The notes: generated from the letters alone by a model not told the origin. Counted from the first letter of the stretch, positions 41,268 through 50,187 are shown. The stretch is DNA of 64,000 nt from Streptomyces sp. ITFR-16 (GCF_031844705.1 NZ_CP134609.1:1736001-1800000), one strand, 5' to 3'. Program-made: numbers and translations.

Positions 41268-42545
41268 CTACTGCAGAGATTCCGATTCCAAATTCTCAGA
41301 GTCATGAAGAACTTCTCGCGCTTGGTCACCGGTGATCCGCGTGTAGACCGTACTGACTCGCACGTACCACGCAGCTTCACTTTCGGTGTCCACGAACGGC
41401 TTGTCTCTCATCAGGGAGGCCGAAGACGGCCTGACGGATTCCGCGTTAGCGGCAAGCAGACCAGCCTTTATCCAGTAAGCCTCCGCAGCAGGCTCGGGAT
41501 CGGAGTGTGGGGTCGCCTTGTCCTCCGCAGCAAACATCAAGTCGCTCGGCACGTAGTAGCGCAGTTTCTCGCAGGCGTCGGAGATATCCTGCGTCCATCG
41601 ATCCAAGCGAACATCAATGGGGACGCGAAACTGCAAAAGTTCCGTGATCCGTCGGCCGGGAGGGTACAGGCTTGTTCCGGGAAAAGCCTCGACTAGATCG
41701 AACCAGAGCGGATAGATCAGGTTCAGGGTTCGGAACGTCTTCCATCGCGCAGCAGCCGCGCGGGTCGTCGGGATGCTCGCCCCAACTGCGACGATAACGA
41801 AAAGGAGATTCATCCAGATCGCAGTGGCATCGACCAGGAATCGCACCGTCGATTGACTGAGAGGGAATATTACGGCACTCCACAAGATGGCAATTCTAGC
41901 TATCGTGTGAACGAGCCCCATCCACATCGCGAAACCCATCAAACCGAGCCCGATGCGCATGCTTGTGCTCTCAGCACGGCGTGCCGCCCTCGTCCACTGA
42001 TAGCCGCATACGGCGGTGGTGACTAGCGGAAAGAAATAGAACACGGTCATGTAGACCGCCACGCCCCATTCTCCCGCATGATCAACGAGGAAGTCCTCGC
42101 TCGGCCGATCGCGTTGGACAACGGTAAAGAAGAGGATCGCGAGCAGCACCACGCCGACGGCTCCCGCCTTGTACGACGCTCGGGCGATCCACCGTGAGAA
42201 CTCCACGTGCCTGGGCACGACCGCCTCAGCGGTCTTGCCGTAGCTGGTGGCGACATAGGTCAGAGCCGCCATGATCGCCGCAGTGCTGGCAAAGTGCCGG
42301 AGCAAAGCGCTGAGATCGACCACCGGAATACGATCGACCGCGTCCATTGCTGCTGGGGTGTACAGACACAGGGCCACTGCAAACCCGGCGTAGCCGCCCC
42401 AGAGCGCCCTACGATGCGCATCGCCATACCTGACTGCCGGGAAACGCCAGATGGAGATCAGCGTCATGACTGCCGCAGTGAAGTATTTGAAGAAGTCGAA
42501 CACGGAATCAGTCGATCTATAGGTGCCACACCTGTCGCCGCTCAC
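41268..42545 (-). CDS. MAB_1171c-family polytopic membrane protein
   Basis: 425 aa. Seven hydrophobic segments lie between residues 18 and 260 (YFTAAVMTLISIWRF, LWGGYAGFAVALCLYTPAA, FASTAAIMAALTYVATSY, AGAVGVVLLAILFFTVV, VYMTVFYFFPLVTTAVCGY, IGLGLMGFAMWMGLVHTI, WMNLLFVIVAVGASI), followed by a 150-residue cytoplasmic part with the family motif RTLNLIYPLWFDLVEAFP. It matches the MAB_1171c group, annotated as putative transporters and usually encoded next to an ImmA/IrrE-type protease, as here. Lower GC than the rest. Start GTG 42545; GTG 42503 is an alternative. Confidence 0.82.
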   Translation of the reverse strand: MSGDRCGTYRSTDSVFDFFKYFTAAVMTLISIWRFPAVRYGDAHRRALWGGYAGFAVALCLYTPAAMDAVDRIPVVDLSALLRHFASTAAIMAALTYVATSYGKTAEAVVPRHVEFSRWIARASYKAGAVGVVLLAILFFTVVQRDRPSEDFLVDHAGEWGVAVYMTVFYFFPLVTTAVCGYQWTRAARRAESTSMRIGLGLMGFAMWMGLVHTIARIAILWSAVIFPLSQSTVRFLVDATAIWMNLLFVIVAVGASIPTTRAAAARWKTFRTLNLIYPLWFDLVEAFPGTSLYPPGRRITELLQFRVPIDVRLDRWTQDISDACEKLRYYVPSDLMFAAEDKATPHSDPEPAAEAYWIKAGLLAANAESVRPSSASLMRDKPFVDTESEAAWYVRVSTVYTRITGDQAREVLHDSENLESESLQ

Positions 42546-42597
42546 GGGCCCTGCAGAGTGCAGACTTGGTCAGTGCGAGATTACGGATCGTGTGGAG

Positions 42598-43152
42598 CTA
42601 CCGCCGACGCCGCGGCGGGGCAACCGGATGCGCCAATGAATATTCCAACAGGCTGATCACATCGTCTCCGGTAGCAGACTGGCGACGTGCCAGGCGCTTG
42701 ATCAATGACGCTGAAAGCTCAGCCTGCTTCTCCTCGTGGCTGTCGAAATCGACGCGCGCTTGGATGAGGGCTGATGGGTAGCGCCGAAGCACTTCTTGCC
42801 GGATGCGCTCAGGGACGTAGCGCTCGATTTCAACGGCCGTCAGAGAGGTGCCGTGATCCATCCACTCATGCGCGATCTCATGGAGGATGATGTGTTCTGT
42901 TTGATTTCTGCTTGAGCGGCGACGATAGAGAATGATGGTTACCTGGGGAGTTTTAACCCGAAGGCCGCACGCTGTCCCGAGGCCCCCGTCTGGGTCGTCC
43001 AATGGGACCAGTTGGATCTGACGACCCAGCGCGCTTTCCATATTGCTCACCAGCGTCTCGACGCTGAAGGGGGTTGGTATAGGGAGATCGGCGAGCTTCC
43101 TCTCGCATTCCCTCACAAGGGCGCGACGTGAAGGATCCCTACGCCAACGCAT
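42598..43152 (-). CDS. ImmA/IrrE-type zinc metalloprotease
   Basis: 184 aa. The metalloprotease motif HEIAHEWMDH (His91, Glu92, His95) follows QVTIILYRRRSSRNQTEHII. The N-terminal RALVRECERKLADLPIPTPFS is the usual beginning of actinobacterial members. In other elements such proteases cut an XRE repressor to induce transfer or stress genes. The ATG at 43152 has GGAG 6 nt upstream. The MAB_1171c-type gene follows 52 bp downstream. Confidence 0.85.
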   Translation of the reverse strand: MRWRRDPSRRALVRECERKLADLPIPTPFSVETLVSNMESALGRQIQLVPLDDPDGGLGTACGLRVKTPQVTIILYRRRSSRNQTEHIILHEIAHEWMDHGTSLTAVEIERYVPERIRQEVLRRYPSALIQARVDFDSHEEKQAELSASLIKRLARRQSATGDDVISLLEYSLAHPVAPPRRRR

Positions 43153-43555
43153 AGTCGCTCCATTCTCACTGCAGACCCCATACCTCAACGCGCGTACGCG
43201 AGGCGCTGGCAGGCTGGAGCCCGTATTCGATGCGCACGGTGCTAGACCGGCACGCACTGTCCGCGCCTAAGCGTACAAGGGGGATTAAGTGATCATGAGA
43301 GAAGAACGTTTTGCAAAGGTCACCCGGGTGTGGAGGATCACTGAAGCAAAGAAAGATCAAAAACGGTCGGCGATCTTTCCTATTGATCTTGAGATGCCTT
43401 TGGGGCGCGCTCTCGGGATGCACTCCGTTTCTCGCCGAGCGCCGTTTCTCAGAAGACCCGAGGACCTTCGCTAACCCGTCGCCCAAATAGCCTAGTTGAC
43501 GGCCGAGAAATGCAACGAGTCGTCCAACAGGAAGGGTTGTGTTCGTGCGGATGTC
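43153..43555. other. AT-richer intergenic region with a hairpin
   Basis: 403 bp without a supported gene (a 61-codon plus-strand frame lacks codon bias). A dyad GAAAGATC / GATCTTTC (43351-43358 and 43372-43379) may end the leftward operon that stops at 43556, with TTTGCTT after it on the minus strand. The promoter of the metalloprotease gene must also lie here. Confidence 0.45.
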
Positions 43556-44317
43556 TCAGTGCTGGTCGAGGAGGCGCTCGGCTCGCGCTAGATCCTCGGG
43601 GGTGTCTACTGCCACTCCGTCGTCCAAGACGGGCACCATCCGCACGGCGTGGCCGTGTTCGACGAAGCGCAGCATCTCCACTCCCTCGGCACGCTCCAGG
43701 GGCCCCTGCTGGAGCCGCCGGAAGTGCTGGAGAGCCTCGCCGGTGAAGCCGTAGAGGCCCAGTTGGCGCAGGTACTTCGGCCGGTCGCCCCTGGGGTACG
43801 GGATGGGCTGGCGCGAGAACATGAGGGCCTCGCTGCGGGCCGTGACGACGACCTTGACGACGTTGTGGTCCAGGACGGCGCCGACGTCGACCAGCTCGGT
43901 GTAGGCGTTCACGGCGAAGGTGCCGGGCGGAGTGAATTCCAGGGCCTCGGAGACGTCGTTGATGGCGGTCGGCGAGATGAACGGCTCGTCGCCCTGGACG
44001 TTGATGTATCCGTCGGCCGGTAGGCGGTCGGCGACCTCTGCGACGCGGTCGGTGCCGGTGAGGTGCTCCCCGGTGCGGATGCAGTCGATGCCGAGTTTGC
44101 GGCACGCCGCTTCGATGCGCTCGTCGTCCGTGGCGACGATGGCCCCGTCAAGGCGTTTGGCTTCCAGGCAGCGCTGGTGGACGTGCCAGAGCAGCGGCTT
44201 GTCGCCGAGGAGGGCCAGTGGTTTGCCGGGGAAGCGGGAGGCACCCCAGCGGCACGGTATGACGGCGATGTGCCGGCGCCGTTGGGCGGCGGTCTGGCGG
44301 GCTGTGGTGGCGGCCAC
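43556..44317 (-). CDS. CMP-KDO-synthetase-like cytidylyltransferase (KdsB family)
   Basis: 253 aa. The nucleotidyltransferase motif IPCRWGASRFPGKPLALL (about residues 20-37) is that of KdsB, followed by IVATDDERIEAAC, TGTDRVAEVADRLPADG, INVQGDEPFISPTAI and a late RFVEHGHAVRMVPV; all are expected for an enzyme joining CTP to a 3-deoxy-sugar acid to give a CMP-sugar. Streptomyces has no KDO-containing lipopolysaccharide, so the sugar or the nucleotide must be special. It is the last gene of the 13-gene operon, 33 bp after the NUDIX gene. Confidence 0.87.
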   Translation of the reverse strand: MAATTARQTAAQRRRHIAVIPCRWGASRFPGKPLALLGDKPLLWHVHQRCLEAKRLDGAIVATDDERIEAACRKLGIDCIRTGEHLTGTDRVAEVADRLPADGYINVQGDEPFISPTAINDVSEALEFTPPGTFAVNAYTELVDVGAVLDHNVVKVVVTARSEALMFSRQPIPYPRGDRPKYLRQLGLYGFTGEALQHFRRLQQGPLERAEGVEMLRFVEHGHAVRMVPVLDDGVAVDTPEDLARAERLLDQH

Positions 44318-44350
44318 GGCGTCCTCCTGGTGGTCGGGTTCGGGCAGGCT

Positions 44351-44911
44351 TCAGGTGAGCTGGGCGAGCTTGGCGCAGACGGTGGGTGAGGAAGTGGTCG
44401 CGAACGGCCGCCACTGGTAGCCGTCGACCTCCTCCTCCTGCAGCGTCACCACCTGATCGGTCACGAGTTGGAAGGCCCAGCGGAAGTCCACGTGATGGTG
44501 GGCCGGCTCGTTCTTCGACGGGTTCGCGTCGATCGCGTGCACGTCGATGTCGAGGGGGATGTCCTCGTGGCCGACGAGGGGGACCACGGCGCTCGGCGGG
44601 ATGCCGGCCTCCTCGTGCAGTTCGCGCAGGGCGGCGTCGCGCAGGCGCTGGTCGGACGGTTCGTTGTGCCCGCCGGGCGCCAGAAGTTTCCCGGACGCCT
44701 TGTGCAGGATGTGAAGCACGTGCCGTTCACCGTTGATGACGATGGCGCTGCAGGTCACGTGTGCGGGGAAGGTCTTGCGGCTGGTGGGATCGTCCGTGCC
44801 CGCGAGTACGTCGAAGAGCATCGTCAGGGAGGCGCGCTCGTCCGGGTGGCGGGCGAGGTACGCCTCGGTGACGGTGCGGACGTGTCCGGTGGAGGGTGGC
44901 AACGAGGTCAC
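44351..44911 (-). CDS. NUDIX hydrolase
   Basis: 186 aa. The NUDIX box reads GGHNEPSDQRLRDAALREL then HEEAGI, the G-G-H-x-E variant with the R-E-x-x-E-E-x-G core intact. VTCSAIVINGERHVLHILHKASGKLLAPG precedes it as the usual beta sheet. It probably hydrolyses a nucleoside diphosphate derivative formed in this pathway or removes a by-product. GTG start overlapping the SAH-hydrolase-like stop (GTGA). A typical actinobacterial secondary-metabolism NUDIX. Confidence 0.85.
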   Translation of the reverse strand: MTSLPPSTGHVRTVTEAYLARHPDERASLTMLFDVLAGTDDPTSRKTFPAHVTCSAIVINGERHVLHILHKASGKLLAPGGHNEPSDQRLRDAALRELHEEAGIPPSAVVPLVGHEDIPLDIDVHAIDANPSKNEPAHHHVDFRWAFQLVTDQVVTLQEEEVDGYQWRPFATTSSPTVCAKLAQLT

Positions 44912-46029
44912 CTTTCGAAGTGGCGGAGCCAGGTCCTGGCGATGGTGTCGCGGTCGGCCGCCGGCATCTCGTGCAGTCCGGGCTGGAGCCGCGCGTGGCT
45001 GAGTGCGGCGGTGGCGGCGAGTATCTCGGCCTGGACGAGGTGGATGTAGGTGCCGACGGCGGCGCCGTGCACGAAGTTGACGGCACCGCCGTCGGCGAGA
45101 ACGTAAAAGTAGTGGCCGGTGACCTCGTACCGGGTCAACTGGGGTCCGACGGGCTGACGTTCGTAGAGGTCGTCGAGGCTGCCGAGTTCGAGTTCGTCCT
45201 CGGAGGAAGTCACCGATCCGAGGTACGCGCCGTTGCGCAGGGCGGCGAAATCCTCGTGCCGGAGGGCGAGATTGCCGGTGGCACACAGGACGAGATCCGC
45301 GTCGTGAACGGCCTCGGTGGTGGAGGCGCTGGTGTGGAAGCCGAGGGCGTGCGCCTGTACCCGCTTGACCGCGTCGTTGTCGTACACGGTGACGCGCAGG
45401 TCCTGGGCACGCAGGGTCTGCGCAATCGAGCGACCGATCTTGCCGAAGCCGATGACGCAGGCGCTGCGGCTCGTGAGGATGTCCCCGCGGGCGCGGACGA
45501 GGGCGTCGGTAGAGAACACGATGGACCGGCCGACGAGGTGGTCCTCGCAGTCCTTGAGCGGTGAGCGGGCCACGGACAAGACCGGGCACGGGAGCGAGCC
45601 GAGGGCCGCGTACCGCTGGTGTCCGTTCTCAGTGTCTTCGACGACACCGAGGATGCGGCCGGAGAACTTGTCCACGAGGGTGTCGAGGCTGGCTGCGAAA
45701 TAGCCGCCGATGTCGACCAGGACGACGTCCTGGCCGCCAGCCGTGTCCTCCAGGTAGTGCAGGGCCTGAGTCTCGTCGGTGAACCGCTCGCGGCTCAGGT
45801 CGTGGACCGGCAGGGTGCGGCGGACGGTGTCGAGGGTCGGCTGGTGGATCGACCGGGGCTTGGGGAGAACAGCGCCGATCGTGGACAGCGCGGTCATCGC
45901 GCGCAAGAACGCCGGTCGTTCCTGGAGCAGGTGCGTGATGACCAACGTCGTGATCGGCTGGCCAGCAGGGAACTGCGCGGTGATCCTTCGGAAGAAGGCG
46001 TCCAGCCGCGCTCGCTCGGGGGTCTCCAT
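44908..46029 (-). CDS. S-adenosylhomocysteine-hydrolase-like NAD-binding protein
   Basis: 373 aa. Residues of about 128-215 follow AdoHcyase: GVVEDTENGHQRY (AdoHcyase EETTTG region), VFSTDALVRARGDILTSRSA, then ACVIGFGKIGRSIAQTLRA with the Rossmann G-x-G-x-x-G at 194-199 and TVYDNDAVKRVQAHALGF. The end ADGGAVNFVHGAAVGTYI resembles the NAD-site closing segment. The N-terminal substrate half is shorter and diverged, so SAH may not be the substrate; oxidation of a nucleoside 3'-hydroxyl is the shared chemistry to consider. The ATG at 46029 has GAGAGGAG upstream. Confidence 0.8.
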   Translation of the reverse strand: METPERARLDAFFRRITAQFPAGQPITTLVITHLLQERPAFLRAMTALSTIGAVLPKPRSIHQPTLDTVRRTLPVHDLSRERFTDETQALHYLEDTAGGQDVVLVDIGGYFAASLDTLVDKFSGRILGVVEDTENGHQRYAALGSLPCPVLSVARSPLKDCEDHLVGRSIVFSTDALVRARGDILTSRSACVIGFGKIGRSIAQTLRAQDLRVTVYDNDAVKRVQAHALGFHTSASTTEAVHDADLVLCATGNLALRHEDFAALRNGAYLGSVTSSEDELELGSLDDLYERQPVGPQLTRYEVTGHYFYVLADGGAVNFVHGAAVGTYIHLVQAEILAATAALSHARLQPGLHEMPAADRDTIARTWLRHFER

Positions 46030-46060
46030 GAGCACTCCTCTCGTGATCCGACTGGTGCGC

Positions 46061-47059
46061 CTAGGCGGCATGGCTGTAGTCCGGCACCGGGGAGGCCAGC
46101 GCCTGCATGTGAGCGCGCAATCCGCTGTGGAGGTCGACGCGCGGCTGCCAGCCGAGGACCTCTCCCGCACGGCCGGGGTCGGCACGCGTGAGGAGGACGT
46201 CCCCGTTGCGCACGTGGTCCTGGTGGAGCTGGATCTCGCGGCCGGTGAGGCTGTTGGCGATGTTGATCACGTCCAGCAGGGACGCGTTCGAGCCACCGCC
46301 GACGTTGATGGTGCCGTGCGCGTTCGGGACGGTGCCGGCGGCGATCGTGGCGGCGACCACGTCGTCGATGTAGGTGAAGTCGCGGCGCTGGTGGCCGTCT
46401 CCGTAAAGGCGCAGGGGTTGTCCGGTCAGGGCGGCGTACAGGGCGCGGTGGGTGAACATGTCGGCACGCTGCCGGGGGCCGTAGACGGTGAAGTACCGCA
46501 GGGCGACCACGCTGGGGCCGACGGGGCGCTCGGCGTAGGCGAGACAGAGCTGCTCCTCGGCCAGCTTGGTCACGGCGTACGGGGAGGCGGGGTTGGGGCG
46601 GTCGGTCTCGCGACTCGCGTCGCCGTCGGTCGGGCCGTAGACGCTGGAGGAGGAGGCTACGACTAGCCGGGATACGCCGATCCGGGTGGAGGCTTCGAGG
46701 ACGCGGTGGGTGGCCAGCACGTTGGACGCGAGGTAGTCGCCGAACTGCGGTCCCCACGAGGGCCGTACGCCGGGGATGCCGGCGAGGTGGAAGACGGTGT
46801 CGGCGTCGATCAGGAGCGGGTCGATCGCGCAGTGGAGGAGGTCGGCCGTGACGTGGTGGTATCCCGGGCGCCCCCGCAGCGCGGCGAGGTTGGCGGCGGC
46901 CGTCGGGTCGGTAGACGGGTCTCGGCGGTCCACGCCAATCACGGTGGTGCCGGCCTGGACGAGGGCGTGGGCGAGGTGGGAGCCGATGAATCCGGCGGAG
47001 CCGGTCACCACGGCCCGTCGGGGCGAAGCGTTGGTCGGGGGCTGCTCGTGCTGTGGCAC
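46061..47059 (-). CDS. NAD-dependent NDP-sugar epimerase/dehydratase (extended SDR)
   Basis: 332 aa. NAD motif VVTGSAGFIGSHLA (G-x-x-G-x-x-G), VFHLAGIPGV, catalytic SSSSVYG and YAVTK (Tyr-x-x-x-Lys), then ALRYFTVYGPRQR and RDFTYIDDVV. This is the UDP-glucose 4-epimerase-like group. It would shape an NDP-sugar for the pathway. GTG start at 47059 with GGAG 7 nt upstream. Gap of 31 bp to the next gene and 35 bp from the upstream one. Confidence 0.9.
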   Translation of the reverse strand: MPQHEQPPTNASPRRAVVTGSAGFIGSHLAHALVQAGTTVIGVDRRDPSTDPTAAANLAALRGRPGYHHVTADLLHCAIDPLLIDADTVFHLAGIPGVRPSWGPQFGDYLASNVLATHRVLEASTRIGVSRLVVASSSSVYGPTDGDASRETDRPNPASPYAVTKLAEEQLCLAYAERPVGPSVVALRYFTVYGPRQRADMFTHRALYAALTGQPLRLYGDGHQRRDFTYIDDVVAATIAAGTVPNAHGTINVGGGSNASLLDVINIANSLTGREIQLHQDHVRNGDVLLTRADPGRAGEVLGWQPRVDLHSGLRAHMQALASPVPDYSHAA

Positions 47060-47094
47060 GGAGATCTCCAGAGTGGTGTCGTCTAGGGGGCTGG

Positions 47095-47931
47095 TCAGGT
47101 GAGCCGCGACAGGACGGTTCTGCCGTGCGCGCTGAGCGCGGCGTCGTTCTCCTGGTGGCCTTTGACCAGGGCTGTGGCCGCCTCGATGGCGCCGAAGGAC
47201 TCCAGGAGGCGTCGTTCGAGGTCGTTGGGCGAGCGTCCGTAGCCGTCGAAGAAGGCGGTGCGGAGGTGGGGGGCTGCCTGCCAGCGTCGGAATTCGAGCC
47301 GGGCGAAGTCGCGGACCCTGGCGTCGCGTCGCATGTGCTCGAAGTCGTAGATGCCGAAGGTGTCGCCGAGCAGCCAGTTGCGCGGCTGGTAGTCGAGGTG
47401 GCAGATCGCGCTGTCCATGTGGCTGGTGCCCAGGATGACCGCGTGGTGCTTCAGCAGGTTCTCCTCGGCCGCGTCGAGCAGGTCGGCTCGGACGGCCCGG
47501 TCGATCCACCCCTGGAACCGCTCGGCGAGTGAGGCGCCAACGGCACCGCCCTGGGGCATGGCCGTGGTCCGGTGCAGCTTGCCCAGCACGTGCCCGGCCT
47601 CGTGGTGGGCCAGCTCCTCCTCGGGCGAGCCCGGAGCGAAGGTGTCCGCGCGGTCGCCTGCGAGTGCGGTGAGCAGCAGGGTGTGGGTGGCATCATCCCG
47701 GCCGACCAACACCGGCGCATGGCCGGTCAGATGGGTGACCCACGCCCCGTAGGCGTGGAGTTCTCCGGCGTACCGGTCTCGCTCCGCGTGCTGCTTCGCG
47801 ATGAACTGACGCCCGTCGCCGGCCACCAGGCGTACGACGCGGGGCGGGAGCGCGGGGTCCACTGCGACGTCGACTGTGCCGAGGACGAGGTGCGCCAGTT
47901 GTATCCGGGGGTCGCGCGAGGTCGCGATCAC
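47095..47931 (-). CDS. aminoglycoside-phosphotransferase-fold kinase 1
   Basis: 278 aa. The catalytic loop SAICHLDYQPRNWLLGD (His-x-Asp-x-x-x-x-Asn) and metal-binding FGIYDFEHMRRD are those of the APH/choline-kinase fold. FIAKQHAERDRY in the N-lobe carries the likely ATP-binding Lys. It phosphorylates an alcohol of a sugar or nucleoside intermediate rather than an antibiotic. It overlaps the phosphatase gene by GTGA. Confidence 0.83.
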   Translation of the reverse strand: MIATSRDPRIQLAHLVLGTVDVAVDPALPPRVVRLVAGDGRQFIAKQHAERDRYAGELHAYGAWVTHLTGHAPVLVGRDDATHTLLLTALAGDRADTFAPGSPEEELAHHEAGHVLGKLHRTTAMPQGGAVGASLAERFQGWIDRAVRADLLDAAEENLLKHHAVILGTSHMDSAICHLDYQPRNWLLGDTFGIYDFEHMRRDARVRDFARLEFRRWQAAPHLRTAFFDGYGRSPNDLERRLLESFGAIEAATALVKGHQENDAALSAHGRTVLSRLT

Positions 47932-48584
47932 GGGGTCGGCTCCGGCGTGAGGAGGCTGAGGTGCTCGGTGTCGTTGTGCCGGTCGAGCATCCAGCGGGTC
48001 TGGCCCAGGCGGTTGCGGTGGTGCTGCCAGCGGGTGATGGAGGCGTGGTTGTGGGTGAATCCGGCGGGCGAGCCGATCGGGATGCCCAGCAGCAGGGTGT
48101 GTGCGGTGATCACCGTCTCCCCGTGGGCGGCGAAGACGACGCGCTTGCCGTGGTTCTCCTTGATGAGCTGGCTCAGGTTCCTGCTGGCGCGCTTCAGGAA
48201 CCCGTTCCAGGTGTCGGAGCCGTTGGCCCAGGGCGTGTCGGGGTGGGCGTGCGGCCCGCCGTCGGCGGCCGTCTTCACCGCGTCCCAGGGCTGGCCGTCG
48301 GCGTCGCCGTGGACCGGGCCGTCGAGTCGCTCGTCGTGGAGCACGGGGATCTGGAGCGTCTGGGCGATGATCTCGCCGGTCTGGACGAGGCGGATCCGCG
48401 GGCCGGTGTAGATGACGTCGAAGGGCTTCTTCAGGTGCTCGGTGGCCAGGCGGCGTGCGGCCTGTTCGGCTTGGGCGTACCCGAGGTTGGTCAGGCCGGT
48501 GCAGGTGCGCGGGCCCCCGACGAGGCCGTCGGCGTTGCACTGGGCCTGGCCGTGCCGGACGAAGACGAGTTCGGTGGTGATCAT
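47928..48584 (-). CDS. histidine phosphatase (phosphoglycerate-mutase superfamily)
   Basis: 218 aa. VFVRHGQAQCNADG has the catalytic Arg-His-Gly motif, and VVFAAHGETVITAHTLL the second His. YTGPRIRLVQTGEII is the conserved Arg motif. Likely removes phosphate from a pathway intermediate. ATGA overlap with the upstream kinase-like gene. Confidence 0.88.
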   Translation of the reverse strand: MITTELVFVRHGQAQCNADGLVGGPRTCTGLTNLGYAQAEQAARRLATEHLKKPFDVIYTGPRIRLVQTGEIIAQTLQIPVLHDERLDGPVHGDADGQPWDAVKTAADGGPHAHPDTPWANGSDTWNGFLKRASRNLSQLIKENHGKRVVFAAHGETVITAHTLLLGIPIGSPAGFTHNHASITRWQHHRNRLGQTRWMLDRHNDTEHLSLLTPEPTP

Positions 48585-49339
48585 GAGGCTCCTCGGTGCG
48601 TGAAGCGGAGGGGCAGGCTGTAGTGGTAGCCGTTGCGGCCGACGTACGGTGCGGTGAGCACGGCGTGCAGGCCCAGGAAGCTGTCGAGCTGGCCTCGGTC
48701 CGTCGTGCCCAGCCGGGCGTCGTAGCGTCGGGCTGCCGCGTTGTACGCGAGCAGGGCGGTAGTGACGGCTTGGTCCGTGAGCGGCCCGTAGGTCAGGTGG
48801 AGCGTCGCGATGAGCTTGGCGAGGTCGTAGCCCAGCGGGGCGAGGGACAGGTCGTCGGTGTCGACGGCGACGATGTCTTGTGCGGTGATGATGAAGTTCC
48901 GCGGGTTGCTGTCCTTGTAGAAGGCGCACGGGCCCTCGGCGGTCGCCTGTAGCAGGCCGAGCATCGCGTGCAGGGCCGTCTTGTTGGGCAGGTAGCCCTG
49001 CTCGTGGCGTCGCCGTAGAGCGATCTTCCGGGGCCCGAGGTAGTCGTCGAACTGCGTGCCGTCCTCGAAGTGGTGCGGGGTGTCCACCGACGCGGAGTGC
49101 AGGTCGCTGGCCCAAGCGGCACCGTGGGCGTGGCCGAGCAGTTCCGCCACGCGGGGGAGGTCCTCGGGACGTACGGGGCGGCCCTCGATCCGTTTGAACG
49201 TCAGGAACCGCGGTCCGGCAGTGTGGAGGGCCGGCTGCCGCAGCGGCTTGGCGTGCGCGGTGAGCCACCGGTAGTGGCGCACCGCCCCCGCCGCGCGCTC
49301 CGGTTCCGCGTAGTGCTTGGTGAACGAGGTGTGGCTCAT
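48581..49339 (-). CDS. aminoglycoside-phosphotransferase-fold kinase 2
   Basis: 252 aa. ACAFYKDSNPRNFIITA keeps the D-x-x-x-x-N loop with Lys-Asp in place of His-Gly-Asp, and VAVDTDDLSLAPLGYDLAKL carries the metal-binding Asp. The N-lobe is shorter than in kinase 1. It may phosphorylate a second position or bind ATP without transfer. Overlaps both neighbours by ATGA, so it is strictly co-translated with the methyltransferase and the histidine phosphatase. Confidence 0.72.
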   Translation of the reverse strand: MSHTSFTKHYAEPERAAGAVRHYRWLTAHAKPLRQPALHTAGPRFLTFKRIEGRPVRPEDLPRVAELLGHAHGAAWASDLHSASVDTPHHFEDGTQFDDYLGPRKIALRRRHEQGYLPNKTALHAMLGLLQATAEGPCAFYKDSNPRNFIITAQDIVAVDTDDLSLAPLGYDLAKLIATLHLTYGPLTDQAVTTALLAYNAAARRYDARLGTTDRGQLDSFLGLHAVLTAPYVGRNGYHYSLPLRFTHRGAS

Positions 49340-50187
49340 GCCAGCTCTCCTCCTTCCTTCGGCTGAGCGACGACGAATGTGATCCGGGACCGGGTGGTCA
49401 GCGGCTGGTCAGGAAGGAACTCGTGCAGGGTCGCCGCTAGGGCACCGGGGTTGCCGTACAGGCCGGGCGCCAGGTCGTACTTGGGATTGGTGGCCAGGTA
49501 CTGCGCCGTGTGGTCGTGGCCGTCGAAGGTGAAGACGTGCTCCTCGTCCAGGACGGCGATCACGTCGAGCGAGGAGGCGGCCACGTCGGCGAGGTTGCCG
49601 CTGTGGGCTGCGGTGTAGAGGCTCTCGTGCTGGGCGGCGCGCGGATCGAGGCCGGCGGCGGCGACCATCTGATCCATTTCCCGGTAGCTGTCGAGGCCCT
49701 TGGTGACAAGAACGGCCACACCACCGGGGGCAAGGACCCTGGCGATCTGTCCGATGACGTCCTGGGGGCGCGACGAGTGATAGAGGCAGAACGCCGCGAC
49801 GACGATGTCGCTCGACCCGGCGGGCAGAGGGAGGTCGTGGAAGTCGCCTTCGACGAAGTCCACCGTGCTGTCGGGCAGGTCCTTGGTGCGCTCGCGGGCC
49901 TGGGCGAGCAGGGAGGGGGCGGCATCCAGACCCACGAGGCGTTCGGGCCGGAGCTGCTCGGCGATGACGCGGCTGCTCGTGCCACGACCGCAGCCGATGT
50001 CGAGCACCACGCCGAGCCGGTCGGGCCGGGCGTGATGGGTCTGCACCAGGCTGACGATCGTCTCGGGCACCGGGTGGCCAGCGGTCTTGGCGCGCATCAG
50101 GGCGCTGGTCCGCCCGGCCAGCCGAGAGGCGTGTCCGTACAGCTCTGACTGTCGGGCGGGGTCCAGGAACGGGTTGGGCTCGTTCAT
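49336..50187 (-). CDS. SAM-dependent methyltransferase
   Basis: 283 aa. Class I Rossmann motif VVLDIGCGRGTSS with VGLDAAPSLLAQARER, FVEGDFHDLPLP and VLAPGGVAVLV. A 70-residue extension follows the core (DEEHVFTFDGHDHTAQYL). It would methylate an O, N or C of the product. Starts 31 bp after the P-loop kinase gene. Confidence 0.87.
   Translation of the reverse strand: MNEPNPFLDPARQSELYGHASRLAGRTSALMRAKTAGHPVPETIVSLVQTHHARPDRLGVVLDIGCGRGTSSRVIAEQLRPERLVGLDAAPSLLAQARERTKDLPDSTVDFVEGDFHDLPLPAGSSDIVVAAFCLYHSSRPQDVIGQIARVLAPGGVAVLVTKGLDSYREMDQMVAAAGLDPRAAQHESLYTAAHSGNLADVAASSLDVIAVLDEEHVFTFDGHDHTAQYLATNPKYDLAPGLYGNPGALAATLHEFLPDQPLTTRSRITFVVAQPKEGGELA

Noticed and set aside
43289..43474. 61-codon plus-strand frame
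   Set aside because: No codon bias, no homology, and spans a hairpin.
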